64,000 nucleotides of DNA from Monoplex corrugatus (lineage: Eukaryota > Mollusca > Gastropoda > Littorinimorpha > Ranellidae): NCBI GenBank assembly GCA_030674185.1, contig JAPXFY010000026.1:56431752-56495751 (forward strand), given 5' to 3'. Of the stretch, positions 1-10,997 are shown piece by piece (within the stretch, counting starts at the first letter, position 1; each line of letters begins with the position of its first letter). The notes beneath the pieces are model-generated. The model searched no databases and had not been told where the DNA came from. It was given only the letters and a program-made list of their open reading frames with translations. The position numbers and the translations under genes were made by a program.

Positions 1-2635
1 ATCACTACATACAACAACACCATACAACCATCACCTACCAACCCATCACACAACCAATTACAACACATCACCAAACATTACAACACCATCACTACTACCA
101 TTACAACCCACCATCACTACTACATACCACCACTCTATACCATTAACCACATCACTACTACCATTACAACTCACCATATACATTACAACCACCATCACTA
201 CTACCATTACACCACATCACTACATATTACAACACACATACTACCATTACAACCACCATCACTAACTACCATTACAACACATCACTACTATCATTACAAC
301 ATCACCACATACATTCATTACAACCACCATCACTACTACATTTACAACCAACATCACTACTACCATTACAACACCATCACTACTACCATTACAACCAACA
401 CTCTACATTACAACCATCACTATATCATTACAAACCATCACTTCCATTACAACCATCCACTACTATATTACAACCACATTATACATTAAAACCATCACAT
501 ACTACCATTACCCACATTACAACCACCCACTACTATCATTACAACCACACCACTACTATCATTACAACCACACACACACATTACACCACACCATACTACA
601 TTACCACCATCACACTATACAATACAACCACACCACCACTAACATTACAACCACCATACACTACTATCATACAACCCCCACTACTACCATTACAACCACC
701 ATCACTACTATCATTACAACCATCACACTACTACATTACAACCACACACTACTATCATACACCATCACCACTACTACATTACAACCACCATCACTACTAC
801 ATTACAACCATCACCACTACTATCATTACAATACCACTACTACATACAACCACCATCACATACTACATACAACCACACACTCATACTATCATTACAACCA
901 TCACCACTACTACATTACAACCACCATCACTACTATCATTACAACCATCACCATACACATACAACCAATCACACACCATCACCACATCACTACATTACAA
1001 CCACCACACTACTACATTACAACCATCACCACTACTACTCATTACAACCACCATCACTACTACATTACAACCATACCAACTATACCATTACAACCACCAT
1101 ACTACCATACACATACATACTACCACACCACATACTCACATTACAACCATCACACTACTCATTACAACCACCATCACTACTATCATACACCATCACCACT
1201 ACTACATTACACCACCATCACTACTCATTACAACACACCACTACACATTACACACCTCACTACTATCATTACAACCATCACCACTACTATCATTACAACC
1301 ACATCACTACTATCATTACAACCATCACCACTACTCATCACCACCATCACTAACATTACAACCAACCACTACTATCCATTACAACCAATCACACTACTAT
1401 ACTTACAACCATCCCCACTATCTACACATACACATTCACCATCACACTACTACATTACAACCACATCACTACTATCATTACAACCACCCACTATCTACCA
1501 CTACTACATTACAACCCCACTACTATCATTACAACCATCACACTACTACATTACAACCACCATCACTACTATCATTACACCATCACCTAATACACCACAT
1601 ACTATACATTACAACCATCACACTACCATTACATACACACATATACATCACCATCACCACTACTACCATTACAACCACCATCATACTATCATTACAGCCA
1701 TCACCACTACTATCATTACAACCATCACACTACCATTACAACCACCATCACTACTATCATTACAACCATCACACTACTACCATTACAACCACCATCACTA
1801 CTATCATTACAACCATCACCATACTTCATTACACCTCACATACTATCATACAACCACCATCACTACTATCATTACAACCATCACCACTACTATACATCTA
1901 TCAACACCCACTACATCATTACAACCACACACTATACATTACAACCATCATACCATTAATACTATACACACCATCACTACTATCATTACAACCACCTCAC
2001 TACTATACATTACAACCATCACCACTACTATCATTACAACCATCACCACTACTATCATTACAACCATCACCACTACTATCACCATTCACAACCATCACCA
2101 TCACTACTATCATTACAACATCATCACCACTACTACCATTACAACCATCATCACCACTGCTACCATTACAACCATCATCACCATGCTACCATTACAACCA
2201 TCATCACCACTGCTACCATTACAACCATCATCACCACTACTACCATTACATACACATCACACCTTCCACTACTACCATTACACATCCACCACTACTACCA
2301 TTACAACCATCATCACCACTACTACCATTACAACCATCATCACCATTTACAACCATAAAATCACCACTACTACCATCACCACCACCATTACTACCATTAC
2401 AACCATCATCACCACTACTAGTACTACCAATACAACCATCATCACGATTACTACCATTACAACCATCATCACCACTACTACCATTACAACCATCATCACC
2501 ACTACTACCATCACCACTACTACCACTACAACCATCATCATCACTACTACCATTACAACCACCACCAGCACTACTATCATCACCACCATCATCACCACAA
2601 CTACCATCACCATCATCATAACCACTAAGCTGACT
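1..2635. repeat. ATC/ATT-AC minisatellite array
   Basis: Continuous tandem array of a roughly 24 bp unit built from words such as CATCACTACTACCATTACAA, alternating with a CACC-containing variant. The part before about 2100 has frequent one-base losses and merged units, whereas 2100-2635 is much cleaner and uses a variant with CCATCATCACC. Because the unit has few stops it produces long low-complexity reading frames on both strands; these are not genes. It lies downstream of the last visible exon of the minus-strand FN3 gene, so it is either in an intron of that gene or beyond its 3' end. Confidence 0.9.
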
Positions 2636-3345
2636 TTTGATTACAACCAAAATGTCTCAATAACAGTTACATGTCTTAACATCAGATCAAATGTCTCAAA
2701 ATAAAACCCCAAAAAATAAACGACACATTTTAACAACAAACCAAATGTTTTAACAACAAACCACATGTCTTAAAAAACAAATAAAATGTCTTAACATCAA
2801 ATCAAATGTCTTTCGTATATACCAAATGTCTTAACAATAAAGCAAATGTCTTGACAACAAACCAATGTCTCAAAGACAAATGGAATGGCTGAACAACGAA
2901 ACTTTTTAATGACAAACCAAATGTCTTAACATGAAATCAAATGTCTTAACAACAAATCAAATGTCTTGGACATCAGATCAAATGTCACACAAATAAACAA
3001 GTGTCTTAACAATACACCGAATGTCTTAACAACAAACCAATGTCTTAATAACAAACCAAACGTCTTAACAATAAACCAAATGTCTTAACAACAAGCCAAA
3101 CGCCTTAATAATAAACCAAATATTTTAACAATAAACCAAATGCGTTTAATAATACACCAACATGTCATAATAATAAACCAAATGTTTGAATAATGAACTG
3201 AACGTCTTAACAATAAACCAAATGTCTAAACACCAATCCAAAAGTCTTAACAAGAAACTGAATGCCTTAGAAACACTGATTGTCTGAACAACAGATCAAA
3301 TATCTGAATAATAAGCCAAATGTTCTAACAACATAAATTCACAAC
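2636..3345. repeat. Degenerate ~21 bp minisatellite (AATGTCTTAACAACAAACC)
   Basis: About thirty diverged copies of a unit around AAATGTCTTAACAACAAACC, with substitutions and small indels between copies. It abuts the previous array without a spacer. No reading frame or RNA feature is seen in it. Confidence 0.85.
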
Positions 3346-3354
3346 AAACCAGGA

Positions 3355-3903
3355 TTAATGTGAGGGTCAAGGCTAGACTGGCATACCTACCACTGGAGCA
3401 GCCAGGGGAGGGGGTCAGGGTTAAAGATAGGGTTAGTGGGGGGGGGGGTAGGGTTAAGGTTAAGGTAAAAGTTATGGTTAGGATTTGGGGCGAAGCCAGG
3501 TAGAAAGATTTGCCACTGGAGCTGGTGGTGGAGGTTTAGGATTAAGGTCAGGGCTAGGGCTAAGAATAAGGTCAGGTCACCACGAAAGCAGTAGGTGGGG
3601 GAAGGGCGCAGGGTTAAGGTTAGGATTAGGGCTAGGAATAAGGCCAAGTTGGCATACCTACCACACTGGAGCCGCAGGTGGGGGACTAGGGTTAAGGTAC
3701 AGTTAAGGTTATGGTTAGGGGCAAAGCCAGGCTGACATATCTACCACCGGACCTGGGGTTCAGGGGGTTAAGGTTAAGGTTAGGGTTAAGGTAAAGGGTT
3801 CAGGCAAGCTACAAGGCCTGGTCAGCACTGCTACCACAAGAGCAGTAGGCGGTGGGTTAGGATTAGGGTTAGGTGAGGGACAAGGCCAGGTTGGCATATC
3901 TAC
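3355..3903. repeat. G-rich minisatellite carrying copies of the adjacent 5' splice site
   Basis: Five to six diverged units of about 85-130 bp made of a GGTTAAGG/TTAGGG-like part and a conserved block. Read on the minus strand the block is CTCCAGTGGTAGGTATGCC, which matches the true exon end and donor at 3904 (CTCCAGAG then GTAGATATGCC). Copies lie near 3380, 3510 (degenerate), 3580, 3650, 3735 and 3825. The TTAGGG-like words are irregular, so this is not telomeric repeat. Confidence 0.75.
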
Positions 3904-4122
3904 CTCTGGAGCAGCAGGTCGAGGCGGTGCCAGGTGCTTAGTGTGCACGCGAATGGTGGCCAGGCTGCTGACATTTCTGTTGGCCGTGCGTGACCTGACC
4001 CCAAGTACGTAGAAACGGCCTGGGTCAAGGCCACACAGCTCCACCTTCTGACTGGAGGCGGGTGGGGAGGTCTTGGGTTCGGTTTGGTAGTTGACATTGG
4101 GGTCGTCAGTGCAATCAAACAC
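3904..4122 (-). CDS. FN3 domain exon, second half (last exon visible)
   Basis: Internal exon of the minus-strand FN3 gene: 219 bp, 73 codons, phase 0 at both ends. The acceptor is ATGGCAG before GTGTTTGAT and the donor is CCAGAG then GTAGAT. It encodes VFDCTDDPNVNYQ..., a strand E block VELCGLDPGRFYVLGVRSRT typical of FN3 strands E to F (L-x-P-G-x-x-Y-x-L-x-V), and a G strand ATIRVHTK followed by a proline-rich linker ending PAAPE. It joins in frame to the exon at 12776-12879 (ITAFD + VFDCT), completing one FN3 domain. The phase-0 end differs from the phase-1 ends of the other domains, so what follows may not be another FN3 repeat, or a different donor is used. Extracellular location is inferred from the FN3 fold. 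Confidence 0.8.
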
Positions 4123-4136
4123 CTGCCATCATCAAC

Positions 4137-4200
4137 ACAATGATGATGATGATGATGATGACGATGATTATAATTATGACGATGACAATAATGATGAAGG
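4137..4200. repeat. GAT trinucleotide microsatellite
   Basis: ATGATGATG run with interruptions directly upstream (on the minus strand) of the acceptor of the exon at 4122; read on the gene strand it is CATCATCAT and forms part of the polypyrimidine-poor acceptor flank. Confidence 0.9.
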
Positions 4201-4995
4201 CAGGCAGGTCTTGGGCTCAGTTATATGAGTGCAACCAGGATGTTTTCAAATACTTGAAAGGCTGGGGTTCAGGGGCCAGCTAGGCCACTGAAAGGATTAT
4301 GGGGCAGCGCCCCATTTGTGGGGTTAGAGGGGCCCCATAGGAAGCTGAAAGGAAAATGCAGTTTTAAGAGCAAATCGAAAGCTCATCGTTGAATACGAAG
4401 TTAGAAGGCACGCAATTAACGAAAAATGTACATGTACATAAGTAAACACACATCGCAACAACAACAAATACAAAATTTCCTACGAAAATTAAAGATCATG
4501 TCACCTTTTTATCCAATTTTTATTACAAACTAGTCAGAAAAAATCTAGTATATCAGGGTAGTTCAAATGTCTAAAGTGACTTTTAAATGTAATTGCAATG
4601 TATATTACTCCATTAGTTTCATACACTGATACAGTTTACAATAATTCTGACAGGTAGTGCACAATATATAATACGTTTAAAATAAAAATTTGAGGCAACA
4701 GATAGAATGTAGATAGATTAGTTAATCTCCAGAATAATACATACTTATAATAAGAACAGATGGAAACTACTTCTGTTGATGTCAGCTCAATCCAGCTTGG
4801 ATTCATCGACAAACCAATCCTTGGTCATGGAGTGGGGAAGAATTAACGCTGCTGATGCCTTTTTCTTCGAGCCAACACCACTGCCGTTTGTTCCTCATTC
4901 CCTCCTTCAATTAAGCCAGCCATAAAGAATCCTTGTCAAGAAAATCACTTTACATGCTTGTGCAGAGCGTATTTCCGGAAATGACTGCTCAACAC
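4201..4995. other. Unassigned intronic sequence
   Basis: Unique-looking, AT-rich from 4400 to 4760. No reading frame, tandem repeat or transposon motif recognised. Confidence 0.5.
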
Positions 4996-4996
4996 C

Positions 4997-5359
4997 TCAG
5001 AGACAAAGAGAGCCAAAAATCGGATTGGAAACGCATGGACACAGAATGCCTTGACACTGACGGATTTCCATCGATTTTGATTTAAGATTTTTTTTATTCT
5101 TATGTTTGTTTGAGCCTTGGCTGTCTCTGTACTTCATTGCTGTCAATTTCTTCTTGAGTACTTGGATGATGTTGGTATCAGATGGCCTGCCATCTAACTG
5201 AACAAACAAAACTCGGTCTGACACAGCCCAGTGTCCTTTGATAGACTTTGACTTGTCCCTTTCCATTATGTTGCCCACTTCTCTTTCAAGTGTGTCTCCA
5301 CCAGAATACATAATTTTATGCTTGCCTGATGTTATCATGCCTGTCCATTTCCATCTCAC
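4997..5359 (-). pseudogene. LINE endonuclease fragment (N-terminal part)
   Basis: A 120-codon open frame contains SGGDTLEREVGNIMERDKSK, then WAVSDRVLFVQLDGRPSDTN. This resembles the early part of the apurinic-type endonuclease domain of LINEs usually annotated as craniofacial development protein 2-like (pattern YSGG...GVG-I...W--SDR-L-V-L-G-P-----I). Only this block is recognisable; after about residue 75 the frame runs into unrelated lysine-rich sequence and stops. It sits in opposite orientation to the fragment at 6055-6830, which carries a later part of the same kind of domain, so the two could be pieces of one rearranged element. Confidence 0.55.
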
Positions 5360-6054
5360 TTCCCTAGTCCTAAAATAATGGTGTTAAGCCTTTCCATCTC
5401 CATCTTGACATTTTCTAATTTTCCTTTTTGCAGCAATGTTCTTACATGGCAGGTTACAATTTTAATGTTTTTTCATCTGATCGCAGTAGCTTGCTGGTGG
5501 GTTGGGTGTCACCTGTGCAGCATGATGGTCCCTACCGGAAGAAGGTGCTCCAAGGGAGCCCCTATTTGTGTCGTTTACCTCCATTCTCTTTCGGTTGGCC
5601 ATGATTAACTTGGGGAATATACGATGGTGGTTTCCCGTTGCCTTCCATCGATTTTCTGTCAACGTTTACTCTCTCTCAGTCTCTGAGATAACCACAAGGC
5701 AGTGGTGTTTTCCTTTTAGGGTTTAGTTTCTTAGCCTTGATCTCCCAAGACACGCACAAGGCACTGGTGCTATTTACCCACAGCCTGGGGTCTGGGCATG
5801 TTCACACGCCGGTGGGCCTGCGTGCTGCACGTCTGGGGGCCAGACCTCCTCAGAGTCAGAGTCCCTCAAGTTTAGCCCGAGTCCGTAAGGTGCTCAATTA
5901 CTGTATGTCACCACAAGGAAGTACAACGTAGGGCTTGCTGATGAAGAGGTTATGTACTGACAGAGAGAGACTTACGCATTCTGCTCTCTTTTTCACATAG
6001 CTGCATGCAGCAGTGCTAGCCAACGGTCACATCAGCCATTACGGCTCAATGCAC
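5360..6054. other. Unassigned intronic sequence between LINE fragments
   Basis: No convincing coding or repeat signal. The short open frames at 5378-5608 and 5737-5931 have no recognisable motif. Confidence 0.4.
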
Positions 6055-6830
6055 ATCACGGGATAATACAGTGATAGTGGGAGATTTTAATGCTAAAGTG
6101 GGACAGGAGAGAGTGGACGACATAGTTGGACCTCATGTCCTTGGCACACAGAATGAAAGAGGAGAAAAACCTGTTGAATGGGCACAAATAAATGAATTCA
6201 TAATAATAGGAAACACCTGGTTTTAGCAGCCTGTCAGAAGAAAATGGACATGGATGAATCCAAGAGATAGTACAAAAATTAAATGGCTACATCCTCATAA
6301 ATAAAAGACTCAGAAACTCTTGCTGATAGCAAAAACATTGCCAGGCGCAGACTGTAACAATGACTATAAACCTGCAATGGAAAGATTAAGGCTGAAACTA
6401 AAGAAACGAAAACAGACCAAAAGTAACGTCAAACTAAATCTTGGACTCTTACAGATAGATGAATCGACTCGTGAACAAGATTAGCATACATGTTCAAAAC
6501 AAATTGAGTGCTCTGGAGAACGTTGGTGACAGTGAGGAACAATGAACAAAGTTGAGAAACTCGATAAATGAAGCTTGTGAAGAAATCGCTAGAGTTGAAA
6601 GAAAACTGAAAAGCGAAAAAAGAACCAAATGACACAAGAAATTTTAGTCTTGATGGAAGAATGGAGGAAGGTAAAGGGAAAAGAGGCGGAATAAAAAAAA
6701 AAAGATAAACAAGGAAATCAAGAATAGTTGCAATGAAGCTAAGGAAGCTTGGCTGGAAACAAAGTGCAAAGAAATCGAAGACCGGCACAAAACAGATCCC
6801 ATTTGTCCTCACTCAACTGTTCATCTCTTG
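6055..6830 (+). pseudogene. LINE endonuclease and linker remnant
   Basis: Translated with frame changes, the start reads TVIVGDFNAKVGQE followed by a block with GTQNERGEKPVEWAQINEF and then RRKWTWMNPRDST. GDFNAKVG is the catalytic GDFN motif of APE-type LINE endonucleases and WTW(M)NP is a later conserved motif. It is broken by an in-frame stop after GNTWF and by indels. Near 6715-6800 it ends in a segment encoding NCNEAKEAWLETKCKEIE-like residues, which recurs at 33480 and at 33728-33790. It is a dead, 5'-truncated copy on the plus strand. Confidence 0.65.
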
Positions 6831-6869
6831 TCTCCGACGAACGCGGTTAACATCAAACGACACCACAGT

Positions 6870-7355
6870 GCAAGACCACACCACACAACATAACAGCACC
6901 CCATACCACACCACACCACACCACACCACACCACATCAGTACAACACCACATCACAACATAACAGCACATTTCACCACACCACATCACACCAGTACAACA
7001 CCACACTACAACACAACATCACACCAAACCACAGCATGGTATTCACATCACACCACACCACACCAGTACAACACTACATTTCACCACACCACACCAGTAC
7101 AACACCACACTACAACACAACATCACATTTCACCACACCAAACCACAGCATGGTACTCACATCACACCACACCACACCAGTACAACACCACGGCACCACA
7201 CAACAGCACATTTCACCACACCAAACCACACCAGTACAACACCACACTACAACACAACATCACATTTCACCACACCAAACCACAGCATGGTACTCACATC
7301 ACACCACACCACACCAGTACAACACCACAGCACCACACAACAGCAGGTAGATAGA
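6870..7355. repeat. Donor-carrying CACCA array, part 1
   Basis: Same array as 10998-12775: ACACCACACCACACC stretches with CAGTACAACACCAC, CATTTCACCACACC and CATGGTACTCACATCA. Three splice-site-bearing blocks lie near 7034 (variant), 7149 and 7286. The array is interrupted by the R2/HERO-like element at 7356-10990. Confidence 0.85.
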
Positions 7356-7499
7356 AACTCTAGGGAGAGCTAGACAACAGAAGGTCTTCAGAGAAGTAAC
7401 CCCCTTTAGACAAGTGTTTCGGCCCTGAATTCCTTACACTCTCGGGGGGCCGGGCCACATCCAGGTCATGACTCCTGGATGCCCTTCTGCTGTTGTCTA

Positions 7500-7590
7500 T
7501 TTTTTTTTTTTTTCCCACGCCTGGGAGCGAACCTGGGCGATTCTGCGCTTCAGAACTGCGGTACGCGGTTTTACCAATGTGCTAACGGGG
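7500..7590 (-). mobile_element. tRNA-like segment with poly(A) tail
   Basis: On the minus strand the A-box-like TTAGCACATTGG (7574-7585) is followed about 40 bases on by the B-box-like GGTTCGCTCCC (7523-7533), then CAGGCGTGGG and a run of 14 A (7500-7513). An internal pol III promoter followed by poly(A) is the layout of a tRNA-derived SINE. It cannot be folded into a full tRNA by eye because the acceptor stem halves do not match, so it is not called a tRNA gene. It lies just after the stop of the R2/HERO-like frame and may be that element's 3' tail or a separate SINE. Confidence 0.5.
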
Positions 7591-7627
7591 CACACATCAT
7601 CTGTAGGGAATTTAATCCTTATGAAGT

Positions 7628-10014
7628 TCACTTTTGGTTCCTCCTTGCCCAGATCCAGCTTGAGCTCCTTTCTGCTGCCTCTGCCATCGCTTTAAGGGCT
7701 CTAGTCCTCTTCTTCCCAGAAATGGAGAGTTGTTTCATGAGATCATAAGCGGAGGTGCCCACAAACCCTCTTGCCCCGACCTCTATGGCGAAGATTTTGA
7801 CCCGCAGACCTGCTTTCTTCAGGGTGCTGGCAAGACCGGCGTATTTTTCGTTTTGTAGATATGTGCTTCTTCCATTCTGCTTTCGTATGGCACAGTGAGT
7901 TCTATCAGAATCACTTGTTTCGAGGAGTCAGAGTGGAGAGCGATGTCTGGTCTCATGCCTGTCTTGCTGATGACATCTGGGTAATTTCTCCACTCTGGGA
8001 GGTCTGCTGTACACTCCCAGTCGACTGCTCCATCCAGAAGACCCTTTGGCAATGTGCTGGTTGTCATAGCACTTTCGGGCCAGACCTGTTTCCCTCCTGC
8101 TTTGTAGAACGTTGTCATAGCAATTGGTGCGTTTGGGGTCATGGTTTTTTCGCTAACCACGTCTGTGATCACTTTCAGAACTTGGTTGTGCCTCCATGTA
8201 TACCTTCCTTGGGCTAGCGCTACTTTGCAAGAGCTTAGGACATGTTCCACTGTTTGTTTCTTCTGACAGAGCGGACATGCTGGGTCGTCTGATTTCCCCC
8301 ATTTCACTAAGTTTGCATTTGAGGGGAGCAGGTCATATACAGATCTGAGGAGGAAGCTTATCCTTAGAGGAGCCATGTGCCACATATCGTTCCAGCTGAG
8401 ACTTCTTTGGAGTGCACTGTCCCATGTTGTCCATTGCCCCTGTTGACCTTGCTGGACTGCCTTCTGCACTCTTTTGACATCTTCTTCTTCCTTCAACTCC
8501 TGTATGATCATGTCTCTTTTTTCCTTCCCTTTGGCTTTGGACCACCACTGCATTTTTGTTGCTCCCAGTCCCTGTCTGTTGGTTTGCGTGTGTCCAATTA
8601 TTTCTTTGATGCTGAGGTTTCTCTTGGCATTGTTTACAGCCTCTTGGACTTTCCACTTTCTGCCAGTTCTCAGCTTTGGATGAACTGATCTCACGATATT
8701 GTCTTCCGATTCCTCCAGCATGCTCAACAGTCTTGCTTTTCCAACTTTGTATTCCTCCACTATGGATTTGAGAGGTAGCTTCAGCATTGCTTGACGACAG
8801 TAGAATGCAACATCAGTGAGACCAGGTGGGACACCGAGCCATTTTCTTGTGTATTTGTTGATTTTGGCTTCCATTGCTTCGACTGTGCTGGTGCAAATGT
8901 CATAGATTAGCAGTGGCCACAGCAGCTTTGGTATCAGCATGAACTGTAGACACCAGACTTTGTATTTGCCTGGCAGTCCGCAGTTATCTATTTTCTTCAG
9001 GCCTTCTTCTGCTGTTTGCTTGGTTTCACATCCCCTTTGTGTGTCTTTCAGGGAGTCATCATACCATCTTCCGAGACTTTTTACTGGCTCTTCTGTGACA
9101 GTGGGGATGGCTTGGTTGGCTACCATGAATTTGACTGAATCTGCCACTTTTCCTTTTCGCAGTGAGAGACTTCGGGATTTCTTAGGTTTGAACCTCATTC
9201 TTGAAGAGACCACCAGCTCATCCAGCTGCTTTAAGATTTGGTGTGTCTCTTCCTCATCCGTGGACAAGACTGTTGTGTCATCCATGAAAGCTTTCAGAGG
9301 AGGCATCTGGTATCCATCTCCCAGATTCACTGGACCTGAACTCTTCATTGCAGCTTTCAAGATGACTTCCATTGCCAACACGAACAGTATGGGAGAGATT
9401 GCACAGCCCATTGCAATGCCCACCTCTAGGTCTATCCAGTCCGTGGTGTATTCTTTGGTAGAGAACCGCATTGAGAACCCTTGGAAATACTTCCTCAGCA
9501 TTGTTCGGATGTTTTCTGGGATGTGATACATTTCAAAAGCCAGCTGGATATCGTGTGGAACTGATCCATATGCATTCGCCAGATCAAGCCAAACTACGTC
9601 AATGTCTCTCTTCTCTGTTCTTGCTTTTTGGATGGCATCCCAAATCAACGTGGCATGTTCCAAGCATCCAGGCATTCCTGGTATGCCTCCCTTTTGGACT
9701 GACATATCCAGATACTTGTTTTCAGTCAGGTATTTTGTCAATCTTGCTGCCATAACAGAGAAGAAGATTTTCCCCTCGACGTTCAGAAGTGATATTGGCC
9801 TGAACTGATTGATGCTGCTGGAGTTCTGCTCCTTCGGAATGTGCACTCCTTCAGCTCTCATCCATTGGTCGCTGATCTTCTGGTTCCTCCATGCTGATCG
9901 AATCATCTTGTGGAGCCACTCGAGCACTTTTGGGCATTTCTTGTAGAGCAGGTATGGTATTCCGTTTGGTCCAGGTGCTGACTTGGCTCTGGCTTTCTTT
10001 ACTACGTTCTTCAC
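7628..10014 (-). pseudogene. Reverse transcriptase with CCHC finger and restriction-like endonuclease
   Basis: The main frame 7819-10014 has 731 codons. Visible motifs: APGPNGIP at residues 14-20, FRPISLLNVEGKIF at 71-84, DLANAYG at 144-150, GCAISPILF near 203, and the catalytic box FMDD at 243-246 where most LINEs have YADD. C-terminal of the RT is CPLCQKKQTVEHVLSSC (580-596), a C-x2-C-x7-H-x4-C finger, then RPDIALHSDS and IELTVP (about 688-710), the PD...E signature of restriction-like endonucleases. Soon after, near 7848, the frame shifts; the shifted frame continues with KIFAIEVGARGFVGTSAYDL and runs to a stop at 7628. The open frame extends upstream of 10014 without a stop into the region before the other frameshift. 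Expected role: target-primed reverse transcription in the nucleus. As read it cannot give a full protein. Confidence 0.8.
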
Positions 10015-10084
10015 TTCATCCAGTGTTGGTGGTTTGTTATTGAATTTTCCTTCTGGCGCTGCAGGCCAAACCAGATTCTGGATT

Positions 10085-10852
10085 TCAAGTGGTGCCTCGC
10101 GCTGAGAATCGGAATGTTTCCCTGAGATGCTGCTCTAGGGTTTCCTTGCCCACTGTGAGAGTCCCTGATTTGGGTTGTTCAAACAGCTTTCTTGCAAAGT
10201 CAAAGGGATCTTTGAAGAAACGATCTTGAGTCTTCTTCTTTTTGCTCTTTCTTCGCCTTGCTGATTCCACTTTGCTGAGAGCATTGTGTTTGGCCTTCAG
10301 ATCTTTCCAGAGTTCCAGGAGCCCTTGCTTCTCGAATTCTGAGGCAGTTTTCATTCGCTTTTTAAGCTTCCTTTTCTCCCTCCGGATGCTCTCCATCTGT
10401 TGCTGTCTTCTGGATTTCTGGGGAGGCGTTTTTGTCTTTGGCTGCTTCACTCCATAAGTGTCCCTGCAGATAGAGTATATGATGTCTCCGTATGTGTCAA
10501 GTTTGTGTTCCAGCGTACTGTTCCCTATTAGCGCATTCAGCTTAAGGACAAGTTCCTCATCTAATTTCTCCCATTGTTCTTTTGCACCGGCAGGCGGCAA
10601 ATTGAGTTTTCCACGTTTGGCGTTAAGAGCTTGTGCAAAATCCGCATCAGAACCGTCAGCGTGGATGTCCTTGGCACTATGGTTTAAATCCTGGCCTTGG
10701 TCATCCAACGTCTCACCTGCTATCGCAGTGCGCTGCTGCTGGTTCGTATGTGTCTTCAAACAGCCCATTTTTGTCCTGTGGATCTTCATGCCGCGTTTGG
10801 TGGTGAATCTCCTTCCACACGCACACGGAAATTCCATCTGGTCATTAATCAT
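10085..10852 (-). pseudogene. N-terminal zinc-finger part of the R2/HERO-like element
   Basis: A 255-codon frame beginning MINDQMEFPCACGRRF. Residues 10-31 place C10, C12, H25 and C31 as C-x-C-x12-H-x5-C, a small zinc-binding motif like the N-terminal DNA-binding fingers of R2-type elements. The remainder is charged and lysine/arginine-rich (RRQQQMESIRREKRKLKKRM, then RRRKSKKKK), consistent with nucleic-acid binding. The frame ends SARGTT-stop, but shifting by one base at about 10100-10110 gives sequence that runs on into the RT frame at 10014, so originally there was one long protein. Open sequence without ATG continues upstream of the chosen start to a stop near 10970. Confidence 0.7.
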
Positions 10853-10997
10853 GATCCGTTGTGCGTTTCCAGTCGTGATGGAGTCAGTGCCGATGGATTC
10901 ATCATTCTCTCCCCCTTTCGGTGAATCCTGGGAGCATCTTTCATTTAAAGAACTCGTGGCATGTTATCAAAGGCAAGGTGGGAAGCCAACCCACAAA

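Larger units (their letters stand above)
7356..10990 (-). mobile_element. R2/HERO-like non-LTR retrotransposon with restriction-like endonuclease
   Basis: Minus-strand element occupying the gap in the CACCA array. It carries an N-terminal zinc-finger region (10085-10852), a reverse transcriptase and a C-terminal CCHC plus PD-type endonuclease region (7628-10014), and a 3' flank with tRNA-like sequence and a poly(A) run (7500-7590). This domain order, with no APE endonuclease, is that of the R2/R4/HERO group. Two frameshifts break it, near 10100 and near 7848. Ends are set by the flanking array, so they are approximate, and no target-site duplication was identified. Confidence 0.8.

Noticed and set aside
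3420..3880. TTAGGG-like words suggesting interstitial telomere repeat
   Set aside because: Irregular mixture of GGTTAAGG, TTAGGATTAGGG and other words inside a longer unit containing a splice site.
7500..7590. Functional tRNA gene
   Set aside because: A- and B-box words are present but the acceptor and anticodon stems do not pair and a poly(A) run follows, so a retroelement is more likely.
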